Assembly (NCBI GenBank): GCA_005772955.1
Contig: SXID01000244.1
Coordinates: forward strand, 1-64,000
Direction: 5' to 3'
DNA from: Planctomycetia bacterium
Lineage (GTDB): Bacteria; Planctomycetota; Planctomycetia; Gemmatales; Gemmataceae
Length of the DNA: 64,000 bases
Shown: positions 9,601 to 19,909 of the stretch, one piece after another
Numbering within the stretch: the stretch's first letter is position 1
Layout of the letters: the number at the start of each line of letters is the position of its first letter
Made by a program: the position numbers and the translations under genes
The notes under the pieces: generated by a model
What the model was told of the DNA's origin: nothing
The model's database searches: none
Seen by the model: the letters and a program-made list of their open reading frames with translations, nothing else

Positions 9601-10278
9601 ATGTTCGTTCGAGGTAGTGTGAAGTGGTTGACCGCCGGTGTGCTGCTGACGACCACGGTCATGGCGGTGGCCCAACCGGGTTCCCCAATGCGTCCGGCCC
9701 CGGCGACCGGGAAGGTTCCCAGCTTTGGTCAGGTCCGCGTCGTGGCTCGTGGGCAGGCATCCGAACTGTCCCCACCCATGCAGTCGTCGCGATGCGGCAC
9801 TCCCACAGGCCCGGCCCCGTTCGGTGCCTCCGTGTCCGCCCACATCAATGGCCACGTAACAGCCGCCACCGCGGCGCGGATGGCGCTGTACGATTACGAC
9901 TTCCTGCCCGGAAACACTCAGCTCAATGCCCGTGGGGTAGACCGCGTGTGGCAGATCGCCAGAGTCATCGGGAACTTCAACAACCCGGTGGTGGTCGAGC
10001 GCACTTCGCACTCACCGACGCTGGCTGATGGTCGCAGACAGGCGGTGTTGGACGAACTGGCACGCATCGGCTTTGCTGTTGCTCCCGAACGTGTCGTGGT
10101 CGGCATGCCAAGCCCGGTTCCGCTGCAAGGCGTTGAGGCCGAGTCGATTTACGAGAATCTCTTGCTCCAGACGCAGTCGAGTGGCCGCTCGCCGGGCACT
10201 GGGGCTGGAACTTTCGGCGGTGGGTCCAGCACGGGAAGTTCCACCACAAGCGGGAATTCGTCAGACAATCGGCGGTAA
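9601..10278 (+). CDS. Exported protein with OmpA/CpaD-like segment, Tad locus
   Basis: Signal peptide; YDYDFLPGNTQLNARGVDRVWQIARVI..ADGRRQAVLDELARIGFA; Ser/Gly-rich tail; between secretin and TadD. Confidence 0.6.
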   Translation: MFVRGSVKWLTAGVLLTTTVMAVAQPGSPMRPAPATGKVPSFGQVRVVARGQASELSPPMQSSRCGTPTGPAPFGASVSAHINGHVTAATAARMALYDYDFLPGNTQLNARGVDRVWQIARVIGNFNNPVVVERTSHSPTLADGRRQAVLDELARIGFAVAPERVVVGMPSPVPLQGVEAESIYENLLLQTQSSGRSPGTGAGTFGGGSSTGSSTTSGNSSDNRR

Positions 10279-10322
10279 TCCCCAACCCCAGACGGGATAC
10301 GATTCCAACCAGGAGACGAACA

Positions 10323-11087
10323 ATGCGGCGCGGAAACCACGGCAACTGGTATGTGCTGATGGCGCTGGGTCTGACGGTCCTTGTCGGCTGCCGGACCGCG
10401 CACCCGCCCCAGTCCAACGGGCTGACCACCAGTCCCGACTCGACTTCGGCCAACCAATTGACCAACGCCCAGGTTGCTGACCTGCACGTGGCTATCGGCC
10501 GAACCTTGGAGAAGCGCGGGGAACTGGAAGCGGCAGCGGCGAGCTACCAGAAAGCGATGGAGAAGGACGCGACCCGCGCGGACACCAGCGGCCGGCTCGC
10601 CGTGGTGTACGACCGGCAGGGTCGCTTTCGCGAGTCGGAAGAGATGTACCGTGCGGCCATCAAACAACAGCCCCACGATCCAGAGCTTGTCTGTAACTAT
10701 GGTTACAGCCTCTATCTTCAGGGCCGGCTGGAGGAGGGGGCCCGCGTGTTCAACCGGGCGCTCACACTCCGCCCCGACCACGCCCGCGCGCACAACAATC
10801 TCGGTTTAGTTCTGGCTCAGCAAGGCCACTCCGACGAGGCATTGCAGCAGTTCGCGATGGCGGGCTGCAGCAAAGCCGATGCCCATTGCAACCTCGCCTA
10901 CGCGATGACGCTCGACCAGTCTTTTGACAAGGCGATCAAGCATTACCAACTCGCTCTGAATGCCGATCCCAATTCCGAAGTTGCCAACCAAGGTCTTCAC
11001 GCCGCGCGGACGTTGTCGGCGAAAGCGACCGGAGCAACACCAGTTGACGGCGTCGGGGTTACGGCAAACCGTGAAACTCGCCAATGA
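10323..11087 (+). CDS. tadD: TadD-like TPR lipoprotein
   Basis: Lipobox LTVLVGC and several TPR repeats (AAASYQKAMEKDATRADTSGRLAVVYDRQGRFRESEEMYRAA..). Confidence 0.85.
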   Translation: MRRGNHGNWYVLMALGLTVLVGCRTAHPPQSNGLTTSPDSTSANQLTNAQVADLHVAIGRTLEKRGELEAAAASYQKAMEKDATRADTSGRLAVVYDRQGRFRESEEMYRAAIKQQPHDPELVCNYGYSLYLQGRLEEGARVFNRALTLRPDHARAHNNLGLVLAQQGHSDEALQQFAMAGCSKADAHCNLAYAMTLDQSFDKAIKHYQLALNADPNSEVANQGLHAARTLSAKATGATPVDGVGVTANRETRQ

Positions 11088-11102
11088 ATCACCGCGCGGT
11101 GA

Positions 11103-11345
11103 GTGCCACACGACACGCGTGACGCCATTGTCGATTACGTCCGTGACGGGAACTGCAAGAGTGACATCCCGGTGTCACTCTTGTTTCGTTGGGTCGGCAT
11201 CACCCCAGCAAGGATCACGACTGAAGAATGCGATTCGACACGGTCAACACCGCAGGCACTGTCTACTTCCTCTGCTCCGTTCTCGATGGCTTCAGCCGCA
11301 CCGTCAGCCGACACTCCCCAGCATCACGTAACAGGGAATAGGAAC
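11103..11345 (+). pseudogene. Degraded DDE (rve-core, IS3-like) transposase remnant in two frames
   Basis: Frame of 11103 reads DAIVDYVRDGNCKSDIPVSLLFRWVGITPARI; a different frame at 11231 reads FDTVNTAGTVYFLCSVLDGFSR, resembling the rve-core 'VNxxGTFYYLCSILDGYSR' segment; everything between and after is missing. Confidence 0.65.
11156..11183 (+). terminator. Perfect 11-bp hairpin CAAGAGTGACA-TCCCGG-TGTCACTCTTG followed by TTTCGTT, after tadD
   Basis: Perfect inverted repeat ~70 bp after the tadD stop; lies inside the transposase remnant. Confidence 0.5.
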
Positions 11346-11583
11346 TGTGAACTCGGAATCGTTCCAATGACCACGCGGCATACAAACCCGCCGCCCGTAC
11401 CAATCCAATTTCACGCTGAACCGACACAATGGTGCCCCGGTTCGCGTTATAGTGGGCGCTGGAAGCCCGGATTTAGGAGGTCACGGCCGAGTAAGCGAGT
11501 TCGCGACCTCACGGGAGCCAAAGAACAGGAAACCGGTGAAGGCCGGGAAAGGGTGATCACTCCCCTGTGCGGAGAACAGATTC

Positions 11584-13626
11584 ATGTCACCAGTACTTTC
11601 TCAGTCCAAGGATTGGCCGCAAGGCGAGATGGGCGAGATGGGAAATCTCATCCGCACCATGGATTGGTCGAAGACGCCGCTTGGTCCCATCGAGGACTGG
11701 CCTTCCAGCCTGCGTACCACGGTCAACCTGTGTCTGGCCTGCAACTTTCCGATCTCGCTTGCTTGGGGACCACAACGCACTCAAATCTACAACGATGGCT
11801 ACTGGCCGATCTGCGGTGCCAAACACCCGCATTCGATGGGCCAGGATTTTCGTGAATGCTGGTTCACCGCCTGGCCCGTGATCCGCGAGGCGTTCAACCA
11901 GGCCAGCAACGGCCAGCCCGCAGTTCTCTTCAACCAACCGATGACCCTCGATCGCCTCGGCTACCTGGAGGAAACTTTTTTCACGGCCTCTTTTAGCCCG
12001 ATACGGGACGAAACCGGTACCGTCGTTGGAGTGTTCCATCCGGTCCTCGAGTTGACCCAGCAAATCCTGGCCGAGCGGCGAATGCAGATCCTCCGCGTTC
12101 TGGCCGAGTCCACCGGTCCGGCGACCTCGGTCGAGCAGGCCGTGTCCCTCTGCGCCCGCGTTCTGGCGACCAACCCTCTCGACATCCCTTTCGCCCTGTT
12201 CTACCGCAAGTTCGCCGAGAACACCGACGTGCGGCTCGTCGAGTGTGTCGGGTTCCAACCCGGCGAGGCCGCCAGCCCGGAGCGAGTCACCAGTCATCCC
12301 TCGTCCGTTTGGCCCCTTGCGGAAGTAGAGAGGACCGGCAAGGCCGTAGTCGTGTACGACCTCCCGAGCCGGTTCGGGCGGTTCTCCCGCGGGCCGTATC
12401 CCGAGCCACCGCGAACCGCGTTGCTCTTGCCAATGCGCCTGCCGGGTCAGGCGCAGTTGTTGGGAATGCTTGTGGTGGGGGTGAGCGCACGCCGCCCGTT
12501 GGATGATCCCTACCGGACCTTTTACGCCCTGTTGGAGGACGCGGTCTGTAGTGCCCTGGCGAAAGCCCACGCCTACGCGGAGGAACGGTCGCGTGCCGAG
12601 CGAGCTGCCGAGTTGGATCGGGCGAAGACCGCATTCGTCAGCAACGTCAGCCACGAGTTCCGGACGCCGCTGACGTTGATGGTCGGACTGCTCGAGGAAG
12701 AACTGGCTTCGCCCCACCCTCCCGAAAGTGGCCATCGACTCGCGACGATCCATCGCAACGGTTTGCGGCTGCTCAAACTCGCCGATTCGCTGCTCGACTT
12801 TTCGCGGATCGAGGCCGGCCGGATGCAGGCCTCATTTGAGCCGACCGATCTGGCAGGACTCACGCGGCAGGGGTTTGCCAGGGTCCTGCGTCTCGCCAAC
12901 GTGGAGATCCAGGCGGCGAATCGGCACAAGAGCGAGTTCGTCGCCAACATGTCGCATGAACTGCGGACGCCGCTGAACAGCATCATGGGATTTGCCGAAT
13001 TGATGCACGACGGCCGGCTTGGCCCCGTGTCCGCCGACCACAAGGAGTATCTCGGCGACATCCTGACCAGCGCTCGACATCTGCTCGCTCTGATCAACGA
13101 CGTGCTCGACCTGTCCAAGGTCGAGGCCGGCAAGATGGAGTTCCGCCCCAAGCCAGTGGACCTGGCGGCGCTGACGGCCGAGACTACGGCCTGCCTACGG
13201 TCCCAGGCGGCACACAAGCAGATCACCCTCACGACGCACGTCGATCCCACCCTGTGCGACGTGGTCCTCGACGCTTCCAAGTTCAAACAGGTGATATACA
13301 ATTACCTTTCCAACGCTCTGAAATTCACACCTGAGCGCGGGCGGGTAACCATCCGGCTGGAGGCTGTCGAAAACGACCAGTTCCGGCTCGACGTGGAGGA
13401 CACCGGTTGTGGCATCGCCGCGGCCGACCTACCGAAGTTGTTCAGGGAGTTCCAGCAACTAAACCTGGGGTTGTCCAAACAGAATCAGGGAACGGGCCTG
13501 GGGCTGGCGTTGACGAAGCGGATCGTGGAGGCACAGGGTGGACGCGTTGAGGTTCGCAGCGCCCCCGGTCAGGGAAGTACATTCAGCGTCATCTTACCCC
13601 GACACCAGGCGAGCACTGAAGGATAA
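11584..13626 (+). CDS. Sensor histidine kinase: PAS-like, GAF-like, two HisKA segments, one HATPase
   Basis: FVSNVSHEFRTPLTLMVG and FVANMSHELRTPLNSIMG, then a single N/G1/G2 set (NYLSNALKFTPERG, VEDTGCGI, GTGLGLALTKRIV). Confidence 0.9.
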   Translation: MSPVLSQSKDWPQGEMGEMGNLIRTMDWSKTPLGPIEDWPSSLRTTVNLCLACNFPISLAWGPQRTQIYNDGYWPICGAKHPHSMGQDFRECWFTAWPVIREAFNQASNGQPAVLFNQPMTLDRLGYLEETFFTASFSPIRDETGTVVGVFHPVLELTQQILAERRMQILRVLAESTGPATSVEQAVSLCARVLATNPLDIPFALFYRKFAENTDVRLVECVGFQPGEAASPERVTSHPSSVWPLAEVERTGKAVVVYDLPSRFGRFSRGPYPEPPRTALLLPMRLPGQAQLLGMLVVGVSARRPLDDPYRTFYALLEDAVCSALAKAHAYAEERSRAERAAELDRAKTAFVSNVSHEFRTPLTLMVGLLEEELASPHPPESGHRLATIHRNGLRLLKLADSLLDFSRIEAGRMQASFEPTDLAGLTRQGFARVLRLANVEIQAANRHKSEFVANMSHELRTPLNSIMGFAELMHDGRLGPVSADHKEYLGDILTSARHLLALINDVLDLSKVEAGKMEFRPKPVDLAALTAETTACLRSQAAHKQITLTTHVDPTLCDVVLDASKFKQVIYNYLSNALKFTPERGRVTIRLEAVENDQFRLDVEDTGCGIAAADLPKLFREFQQLNLGLSKQNQGTGLGLALTKRIVEAQGGRVEVRSAPGQGSTFSVILPRHQASTEG

Positions 13627-13705
13627 GACCGATGTGGTTTCCCACGGCGCCAGCACGTCGGGTCTACGCCGCGAAGCTCGCCTACAATGGTTATCTGGAG
13701 TTGCC

Positions 13706-14083
13706 ATGCCCAGTACACCAATCCTCGTCGTGGACGATCATCCGCTCAACCTCAAACTGGCCAGCCTGTTGCTGACCGTAGAAGGACATGAGGTGCGGAC
13801 GGCGATCGACGCAGCGGCGGCGCTGAACATCCTGGAATCGTTTATGCCAAGGTTAATCCTCATGGACGTGCAGATGCCCCGCATGGACGGCCTGGAACTG
13901 ACACGGCTCCTGAAAGCCAACCCGGTCCGCAGTAAGATCATCATTGTGGCCATGACCAGTTACGCGATGAAGGGCGACGAGGAGAAGTTCCGGGCGGCGG
14001 GCTGCGATGGTTACCTTGCCAAGCCGATCAACACGCGGACGTTCGCCGCGCAGGTGCAGTCTTTCTTGACGGAAAGCGAGTGA
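13706..14083 (+). CDS. Single-domain response regulator
   Basis: ILVVDDHPLNLKLA..LILMDVQMPRMDGLEL..AMTSYAM..GYLAKPINTRTF. Confidence 0.9.
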   Translation: MPSTPILVVDDHPLNLKLASLLLTVEGHEVRTAIDAAAALNILESFMPRLILMDVQMPRMDGLELTRLLKANPVRSKIIIVAMTSYAMKGDEEKFRAAGCDGYLAKPINTRTFAAQVQSFLTESE

Positions 14084-14177
14084 GCCTCCAACGAGTCACG
14101 GTGCATACGCCGACGTGAAACACACATCGCGCTGACGCGACAACGCTCACCGTGCGTGATTCTGGAGTGATCAATTC

Positions 14178-17102
14178 ATGAACCCCGCCGTCATTCTCAT
14201 CGTCGAGGACAACCCGATCACCCGCAAGATGGTGCGGCTCACCCTGGAGAGCGCCGGCCACGTGCCCCTGGAGGCCGGCACCGGCCAAGAGGCCCAAGAA
14301 CTGCTCGCGAGCCAGCCGGTAGACCTCGTCCTGATGGACCTGCAGTTGCCAGACATGGATGGGAACGAGTTGCTCCGGCGGATGCGTGCCTTGCCGCGGG
14401 GTGCCGACATCCCCATCCTGGCCTGCTCGGGGTTCGAGGCGAGCATCAAGCAGGCGCGCGGCTTGCGCCAGGGCTTCACCGACATCCTCTTCAAGCCAGT
14501 CGAACCGTCGCGATTGTTGCAGGCCACTCAGGCCTATCTGCCGCTTCGACCACTGGTGGAAGGCAAGCCCGGCCGAGCCCGGGCCGTGCTGGTGGTCGAT
14601 GACGACCCGGTTCAGTTAAAGCTGCTGAAAGTTACGCTCACCCAACTCGGGTTTCAGGTCGTGACGGCGACCAATGGCACCGAAGCCCTGCAGCGGATCA
14701 GGCAGCAACCACCGGACGCGGTGGTGAGCGACGTGCTGATGCCGGACCTGGATGGCTACCACCTCTGCCAGGTGCTCCGTAGCGACCCCACTCTGGCGGA
14801 GGTGCCGGTCATCCTGGTTTCGCACTACTTCACAGAGGAGGAGGATCAGCACCTTGCCCGCGACGTGGGCGCCAGCGCCCTGGTGGTTCGGGGCCCAGAT
14901 AGTCAGGCGACGATCAAGGCGATCCTGGCGGGCCTTGACAGGCCGCCGGGAGTTGCCAACCCCCAGGCGAACCGGCAGGATCGGCAGTATCAGCAGCGAC
15001 TCATTCGCCAACTCGAGTGCCAGGCTACCATCAACACCGACTTCGCCAATCGCGTGGCCATCCTGGAGGCGGAACTGGCGATCCTGGCTGGCTTCGTCGA
15101 GGCGTTAAAGGACGGACCGGGGATCGAGAAGGCTCTTCCCGATCTGGTGCAGCGTTGCCTCGATACGGCCGGGGTCTCTCAGGGGGCCGCCTATCTGGTC
15201 GCCCCCGACGGCAGCGTCTACCTCTCCGCCAGGGTCGGGTATTTGCTGACGGACAACGACCCGCTTGGCGACCTGTTCGGCCACACCGAACTGCTGCGGC
15301 AGGCGATCGAGCAGCGGGCCCCAGTGCAGATTCCATCTCCTGTCCTTGCGGAGGAGGCGACCCGCGACTTGCTCAACCGCGCGCGGGCCAGCGCGTTGGT
15401 GCTGATCCCTATCTGCTCGGGCGATGAGTGTCTGGGCGTGTTGCTGCTGGCCGCTACCCGGCAGGACTTCAGCACCAGTTGGCTGAACTTCGCCCGGGCC
15501 ATTGGCGGGCAGATCGGCCAGGCGCTGGCGCTGGCCCGGGCGATGTCCCAGTTGTACGACAGCGAAGCCCGCTGGCGCGGCGTGGTCGAAACCGCCGTGG
15601 ATGCCATCATCCTGATCGATGAACGGGGCAACATCGAGTTCTTCAACCCGGCCGCTCACCAGCTGTTCGGCTACAGTGCCGCCGAGGTGCGGGGCCAGAG
15701 CATCAAACTGCTAATGCCCGACCCGTACCACAGCGAACTCAACAGGTACTTGCAACGCTACCGCACCACGGGCGATCACCGGATCATTGGCGTGAGCCAC
15801 GAAGTCCTCGCACGCAGCAAGGATGGCCGGATGTTCCCCGTGGAGCTGTCCATCAGCGAGGTTGGACTCCGGGACCGCCGCGTCTTCACGGGCATTCTCC
15901 GCGACGTCTCCGAGCGTAAACAGGCCGAGGAGGCTCGGGCACGCCTGGAACAGCAGCTCCTCCAGTCGCAGAAGATGGAGGCCATCGGTCGGCTCGCGGG
16001 CGGTGTCGCCCACGATTTCAACAACCTGTTGACCGTGATCGCAGGCTACGCTGACCTGTTGCGCAGCGGTCTTCACCCCAGCGACCCGATGGCTGCATTC
16101 GTGGGCGAGATCATCAAGGCCGGGGAACGGGCCGCCGACCTGACCAAACAACTGCTGGCCTTCAGCCGCAAGCAGATCATTTCCCCCGTGATACTGAACC
16201 TCAACGACGTGCTGGCTGGCCTGGAGAAGATGCTCCACCGCCTGATTGGCGAAGACATCGATCTGGCCTATGTGCTCGACCCGGAACTGGGCCAGATCAA
16301 GGCTGACCCCGGCCAGGTCGAACAGGTCCTGCTCAACCTCGTGGTCAACGCCCGTGATGCCATGCCCCGTGGCGGCAAGCTGACAATCGAAACCGCCAAC
16401 GTTGACCTCGACGCCGTTGCGCTACAAGGCGCCGAAGGGATGAAGTCGGGGGCGGGCGTACGGCTGGTGGTTTCCGACACAGGCTGTGGCATCGACCGGG
16501 CCACACTGCCTCAGATCTTCGAGCCGTTCTTCACGACCAAGGAGGCCGGCAGGGGAACGGGCCTGGGCTTAGCCACGGTGTACGGCATCGTCAAGCAGTC
16601 CGACGGCCACATCATCGTGTACAGCGAACCGGGTGTGGGCACGACCTTCAACATCTACCTCCCCCGCCTGGCCGCCCCAGCGACGCCCCCGAAGTCCCAG
16701 TTGCAAGAGGAGACCGTATTGCACGGCACGGAAACCGTGATGGTCGTCGAGGACGGAGACGCTTTGCGGGCACTGATGACGCAAGTCCTGGAACGCCACG
16801 GGTACACGGTCCTGTCTGCACGGCACGGTGGCGAAGCCCTGCTACTGTGTGAGCGCCACACCGGGCGGATTGATCTACTGGTAACCGATGTGGTGATGCC
16901 GCAACTGAGCGGACTCGAGTTGGCCCAGCGCCTGGCCCCGCTGCGTCCGAACTTGAAAGTGCTGTATGTGTCCGGCTACACGGACGAGGCCGTGGTGCGT
17001 CACGGGGTCCTCAGTGCCAACATGCACTTCCTGCAAAAGCCATTCACCCCTACGAACCTGGCGCGGAAAGTGCGCGACGTGCTGCAGCGGAAGAACGATT
17101 GA
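14178..17102 (+). CDS. Hybrid histidine kinase REC-REC-GAF-PAS-HisKA-HATPase-REC
   Basis: Tandem N-terminal receivers, PAS ([30 protein letters not shown]), H-box [15 protein letters not shown], HATPase motifs, C-terminal receiver [13 protein letters not shown]. Confidence 0.93.
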   Translation: MNPAVILIVEDNPITRKMVRLTLESAGHVPLEAGTGQEAQELLASQPVDLVLMDLQLPDMDGNELLRRMRALPRGADIPILACSGFEASIKQARGLRQGFTDILFKPVEPSRLLQATQAYLPLRPLVEGKPGRARAVLVVDDDPVQLKLLKVTLTQLGFQVVTATNGTEALQRIRQQPPDAVVSDVLMPDLDGYHLCQVLRSDPTLAEVPVILVSHYFTEEEDQHLARDVGASALVVRGPDSQATIKAILAGLDRPPGVANPQANRQDRQYQQRLIRQLECQATINTDFANRVAILEAELAILAGFVEALKDGPGIEKALPDLVQRCLDTAGVSQGAAYLVAPDGSVYLSARVGYLLTDNDPLGDLFGHTELLRQAIEQRAPVQIPSPVLAEEATRDLLNRARASALVLIPICSGDECLGVLLLAATRQDFSTSWLNFARAIGGQIGQALALARAMSQLYDSEARWRGVVETAVDAIILIDERGNIEFFNPAAHQLFGYSAAEVRGQSIKLLMPDPYHSELNRYLQRYRTTGDHRIIGVSHEVLARSKDGRMFPVELSISEVGLRDRRVFTGILRDVSERKQAEEARARLEQQLLQSQKMEAIGRLAGGVAHDFNNLLTVIAGYADLLRSGLHPSDPMAAFVGEIIKAGERAADLTKQLLAFSRKQIISPVILNLNDVLAGLEKMLHRLIGEDIDLAYVLDPELGQIKADPGQVEQVLLNLVVNARDAMPRGGKLTIETANVDLDAVALQGAEGMKSGAGVRLVVSDTGCGIDRATLPQIFEPFFTTKEAGRGTGLGLATVYGIVKQSDGHIIVYSEPGVGTTFNIYLPRLAAPATPPKSQLQEETVLHGTETVMVVEDGDALRALMTQVLERHGYTVLSARHGGEALLLCERHTGRIDLLVTDVVMPQLSGLELAQRLAPLRPNLKVLYVSGYTDEAVVRHGVLSANMHFLQKPFTPTNLARKVRDVLQRKND

Positions 17103-17665
17103 CCCGGTGCCCCGTGGAGTCCTGGGTCCGGGACAATCGTCGGTACTTTCCCGGTTCGGTAAAGCAGTGATCCGAGCCGGATGTGAGTGTGGTCGGGGTA
17201 CGCTTGGTTTTGGATCGACGCTTCATGGGAGTACTCCATCGTCGTGGCTTGTGCAGCCACCGCTTCGGTTGCCACCGTGCCAGCGGGCCGGTTGGATGGC
17301 GTCGTGGGGTGAAGCACCCTCGGCCAGTCTGGATGGTCGCGCGACAGAGTGTCGCTTGCGTAATGATAGACGACAGAAATCGGGGTGGGTTCGCTTGTTT
17401 GGCGGTGGGGTCTCAAGTTGTCAGGTCTGGGGTTCTCATCGTCTCTCGCGAAAGGTCGGACGACGCCTCTGCCCCTCCCCAAAGGTTACCGACCCGCTTC
17501 CGCTCGGTGGCTCGATGCGTCCCGACGGATCCGTCCAGGCTCACGCCGCAGTGCGGGTGTTGAAGTTCCAGACCGATGACCGACTGCCGCAGGGCACGGC
17601 CCTCACCCTGGAGTACAACGCCATTCGGCGAGCCGTACTTTGCTGTCAGTGTCCCCAAGAACAGG

Positions 17666-19846
17666 TCAGATCCGATCGAGCGAATCCGCCCAGTTCAGGA
17701 AGTCGGTGAAGGTCTTCTGGTCGAAGTACTCCTTGCCCGATTCCTTCATCTCGCGGAAGATCACCGGGAACCGCTTCTCGATGAGCAGGTTCTTGCTCTC
17801 CACGATGTCCTTGATGAGCGGATCTTTGTCGCCGCCGCTAATGAAGAACGCCAGCGGCTGGTTCGCGATGTTCTCCTTCGGCGGGTTGCCGAGCGTAGCG
17901 CCAGTGGTGCAAACGCCGCGGAATACGTCGCGGGCGTTGAACCCGACGTAGAACGCCATCTCGCCGCCGTTGGCCTGACCGTGCGCTACGACCCGCGTCC
18001 GGTCGATCGTGTACTGCGCGATCACCGCTTTCACGTCCTGAACAACCACCTCCGTCTCGGTGGGCCGCCAGCCGGCTTCGGCGCCCGCCTTCGGCCCCAT
18101 GATGATGAAGTGGTTGTCCGCGGCGAAGTCCTCGAAGGTCTTCGACATCTTCTCGCTATCCTTGCCGCCCTGTCCGGCCTGGTGGAACCAGACGATCAAG
18201 CCATGCGACACGTTTGGGTCGTAGTTGTCCGGCACGTACACCCAGTACTCGCGCCCGAGCGCCTCGTTGGCCCGCGTCATCAGCCCGGTTTCGATCTTCG
18301 GCTTGTCCTTCTTCGGCTCTTCCTTCTTGTCGTCCTTCTTCTCGTCTTGCGCGTCGCAGTCGTTGAGCGGTCCTTTCGGCGGGAACGGATCCTTGGGGAA
18401 CGGATCCTTCTTGGGCGGGTCTTTCGGCTTGACGCCCTCAAGTGCTTTGCCCGCGCTCGACGGCAGCGGCAACTTCTCGGCCACGTCATCGGGCGCCGGA
18501 ACGAGCTTCGCCTGCACCGTTTCGACCTTGCCGCCGTCCTTGCGTTTGACCTCCACTTTCACCTCCGTGCCCGGTGCAAGACGCTGAATCGCGGCGATGA
18601 GTGCGGCGCGGTTCTGAATCGCGGGCGGCGTGGGCAGTGTCGCCGCGCCAAACTTCATGATGCGGTCGCCGACCTTGATCCCGGCGGCCTCGGCCGGGCT
18701 TTTCGGGTACACGAAGCGGACCTCGACGCCCGGTCCCGGATCGTCGCGCATCGGCAGAACGCCGAAGTACGCGGCGACGTAGGCAGTCGTCGTCCCAAGC
18801 AACTTCACGCCCTTGAACGCCATCTCCTTGTCGCCGCGCATCACCTTAATTGCGAGTTCGTCCGACTCATACAGCGGGCCCATGATGTGCTGGAGCGTCG
18901 AGTAGTTCGACACCGGCTTGCCGTTGATTTCGATGATCTTGTCACCGACCTGCAACCCGGCCCGCGCGGCGGCGGAGTCCGGCTGAATCGCGCCGATGAC
19001 TGGCGGAGCGTTGTACACGTCGGTTCCCTGCGGCGACACGCCGAGTAACCCGCGACGCAAGTCTTTGCCTTCCTTCAGCCGCGGCAACGACGCAAGGATG
19101 TCCTCGAGCGGGACGGCGAACCCGATCCCGCCGTCGTACACGTCCACGCCCGCAGTTTCGCCCTCGGCGCGGGTGCTGGCCGGCACAACGACGCCGTACA
19201 CCCGGCCATCAATGCTGACCAGCGATCCGCCGTAGTTCACGGGCGAGGTCTTCGCGTCAGTCTGGATCGCTTTGCCCCAGATGCGGTTGGTCGCACTCAC
19301 GATGCCCACGCTCATCGACGGCGGGTGATCCACGTTGTTGTCGAGCGTGCGCCCAAGCGTCAACCCCCACTGGCCGACCTCAACGTCCTTCTTGGGAAAC
19401 GTCTCGGGCACGGGCAGGTCTTTCGCGTCGATCTTCAAGAGTGTCAGCATGCGAGTCTGGTCGTTCGCGACGATCTTCGCGACGAGCCGCTGCGGGCGCC
19501 CCGGCACCGTGACGAAGATGTCCGTGGGCTTGTTCGCGAAGTTGAACGCGCTCGAAATGATGTAACCGTCGGCGGAGACGACGAGTCCCGTCGTGGGGCC
19601 GACGCCTTTGCGGATACCCGCGCCGGGCGGACCCTTGCCCTTCGGCGCACCGGTGATCGTTTCCGTTCCGCCTGCCGTTTCGATCTTCACGATCGCCGGC
19701 GCGACCTTGGCGGAAGCCGCCTTCATCGCCTTCTCGGTCGCGTCGTTGATGTCCGATTTCGGCTGTGCGGAGACCGGCGCGGCGAGCAAGGCCACGGCAA
19801 CGACCGCGACCCACGGCCTTGCGGTTTTCGGAACGGTAAACTTCAT
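17666..19846 (-). CDS. Exported HtrA-like pseudoprotease + PDZ domains + inactive alpha/beta-hydrolase domain
   Basis: Signal peptide; trypsin-fold pattern with SSAFNFAN, QTRMLTLL and SPVNYGGSL in place of the triad motifs; PDZ segments (AGLQVGDKIIEINGKPV; AGIKVGDRIMKFG); C-terminal LIVWFHQAGQGG..VVAHGQANGGEMA. Confidence 0.75.
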   Translation of the reverse strand: MKFTVPKTARPWVAVVAVALLAAPVSAQPKSDINDATEKAMKAASAKVAPAIVKIETAGGTETITGAPKGKGPPGAGIRKGVGPTTGLVVSADGYIISSAFNFANKPTDIFVTVPGRPQRLVAKIVANDQTRMLTLLKIDAKDLPVPETFPKKDVEVGQWGLTLGRTLDNNVDHPPSMSVGIVSATNRIWGKAIQTDAKTSPVNYGGSLVSIDGRVYGVVVPASTRAEGETAGVDVYDGGIGFAVPLEDILASLPRLKEGKDLRRGLLGVSPQGTDVYNAPPVIGAIQPDSAAARAGLQVGDKIIEINGKPVSNYSTLQHIMGPLYESDELAIKVMRGDKEMAFKGVKLLGTTTAYVAAYFGVLPMRDDPGPGVEVRFVYPKSPAEAAGIKVGDRIMKFGAATLPTPPAIQNRAALIAAIQRLAPGTEVKVEVKRKDGGKVETVQAKLVPAPDDVAEKLPLPSSAGKALEGVKPKDPPKKDPFPKDPFPPKGPLNDCDAQDEKKDDKKEEPKKDKPKIETGLMTRANEALGREYWVYVPDNYDPNVSHGLIVWFHQAGQGGKDSEKMSKTFEDFAADNHFIIMGPKAGAEAGWRPTETEVVVQDVKAVIAQYTIDRTRVVAHGQANGGEMAFYVGFNARDVFRGVCTTGATLGNPPKENIANQPLAFFISGGDKDPLIKDIVESKNLLIEKRFPVIFREMKESGKEYFDQKTFTDFLNWADSLDRI

Positions 19847-19909
19847 CGGAGGAGTCTCGTGGCTGTCGGTGTATTGGTTCAGCGTCGGCCCCGGCGGGGC
19901 CACAATGCG

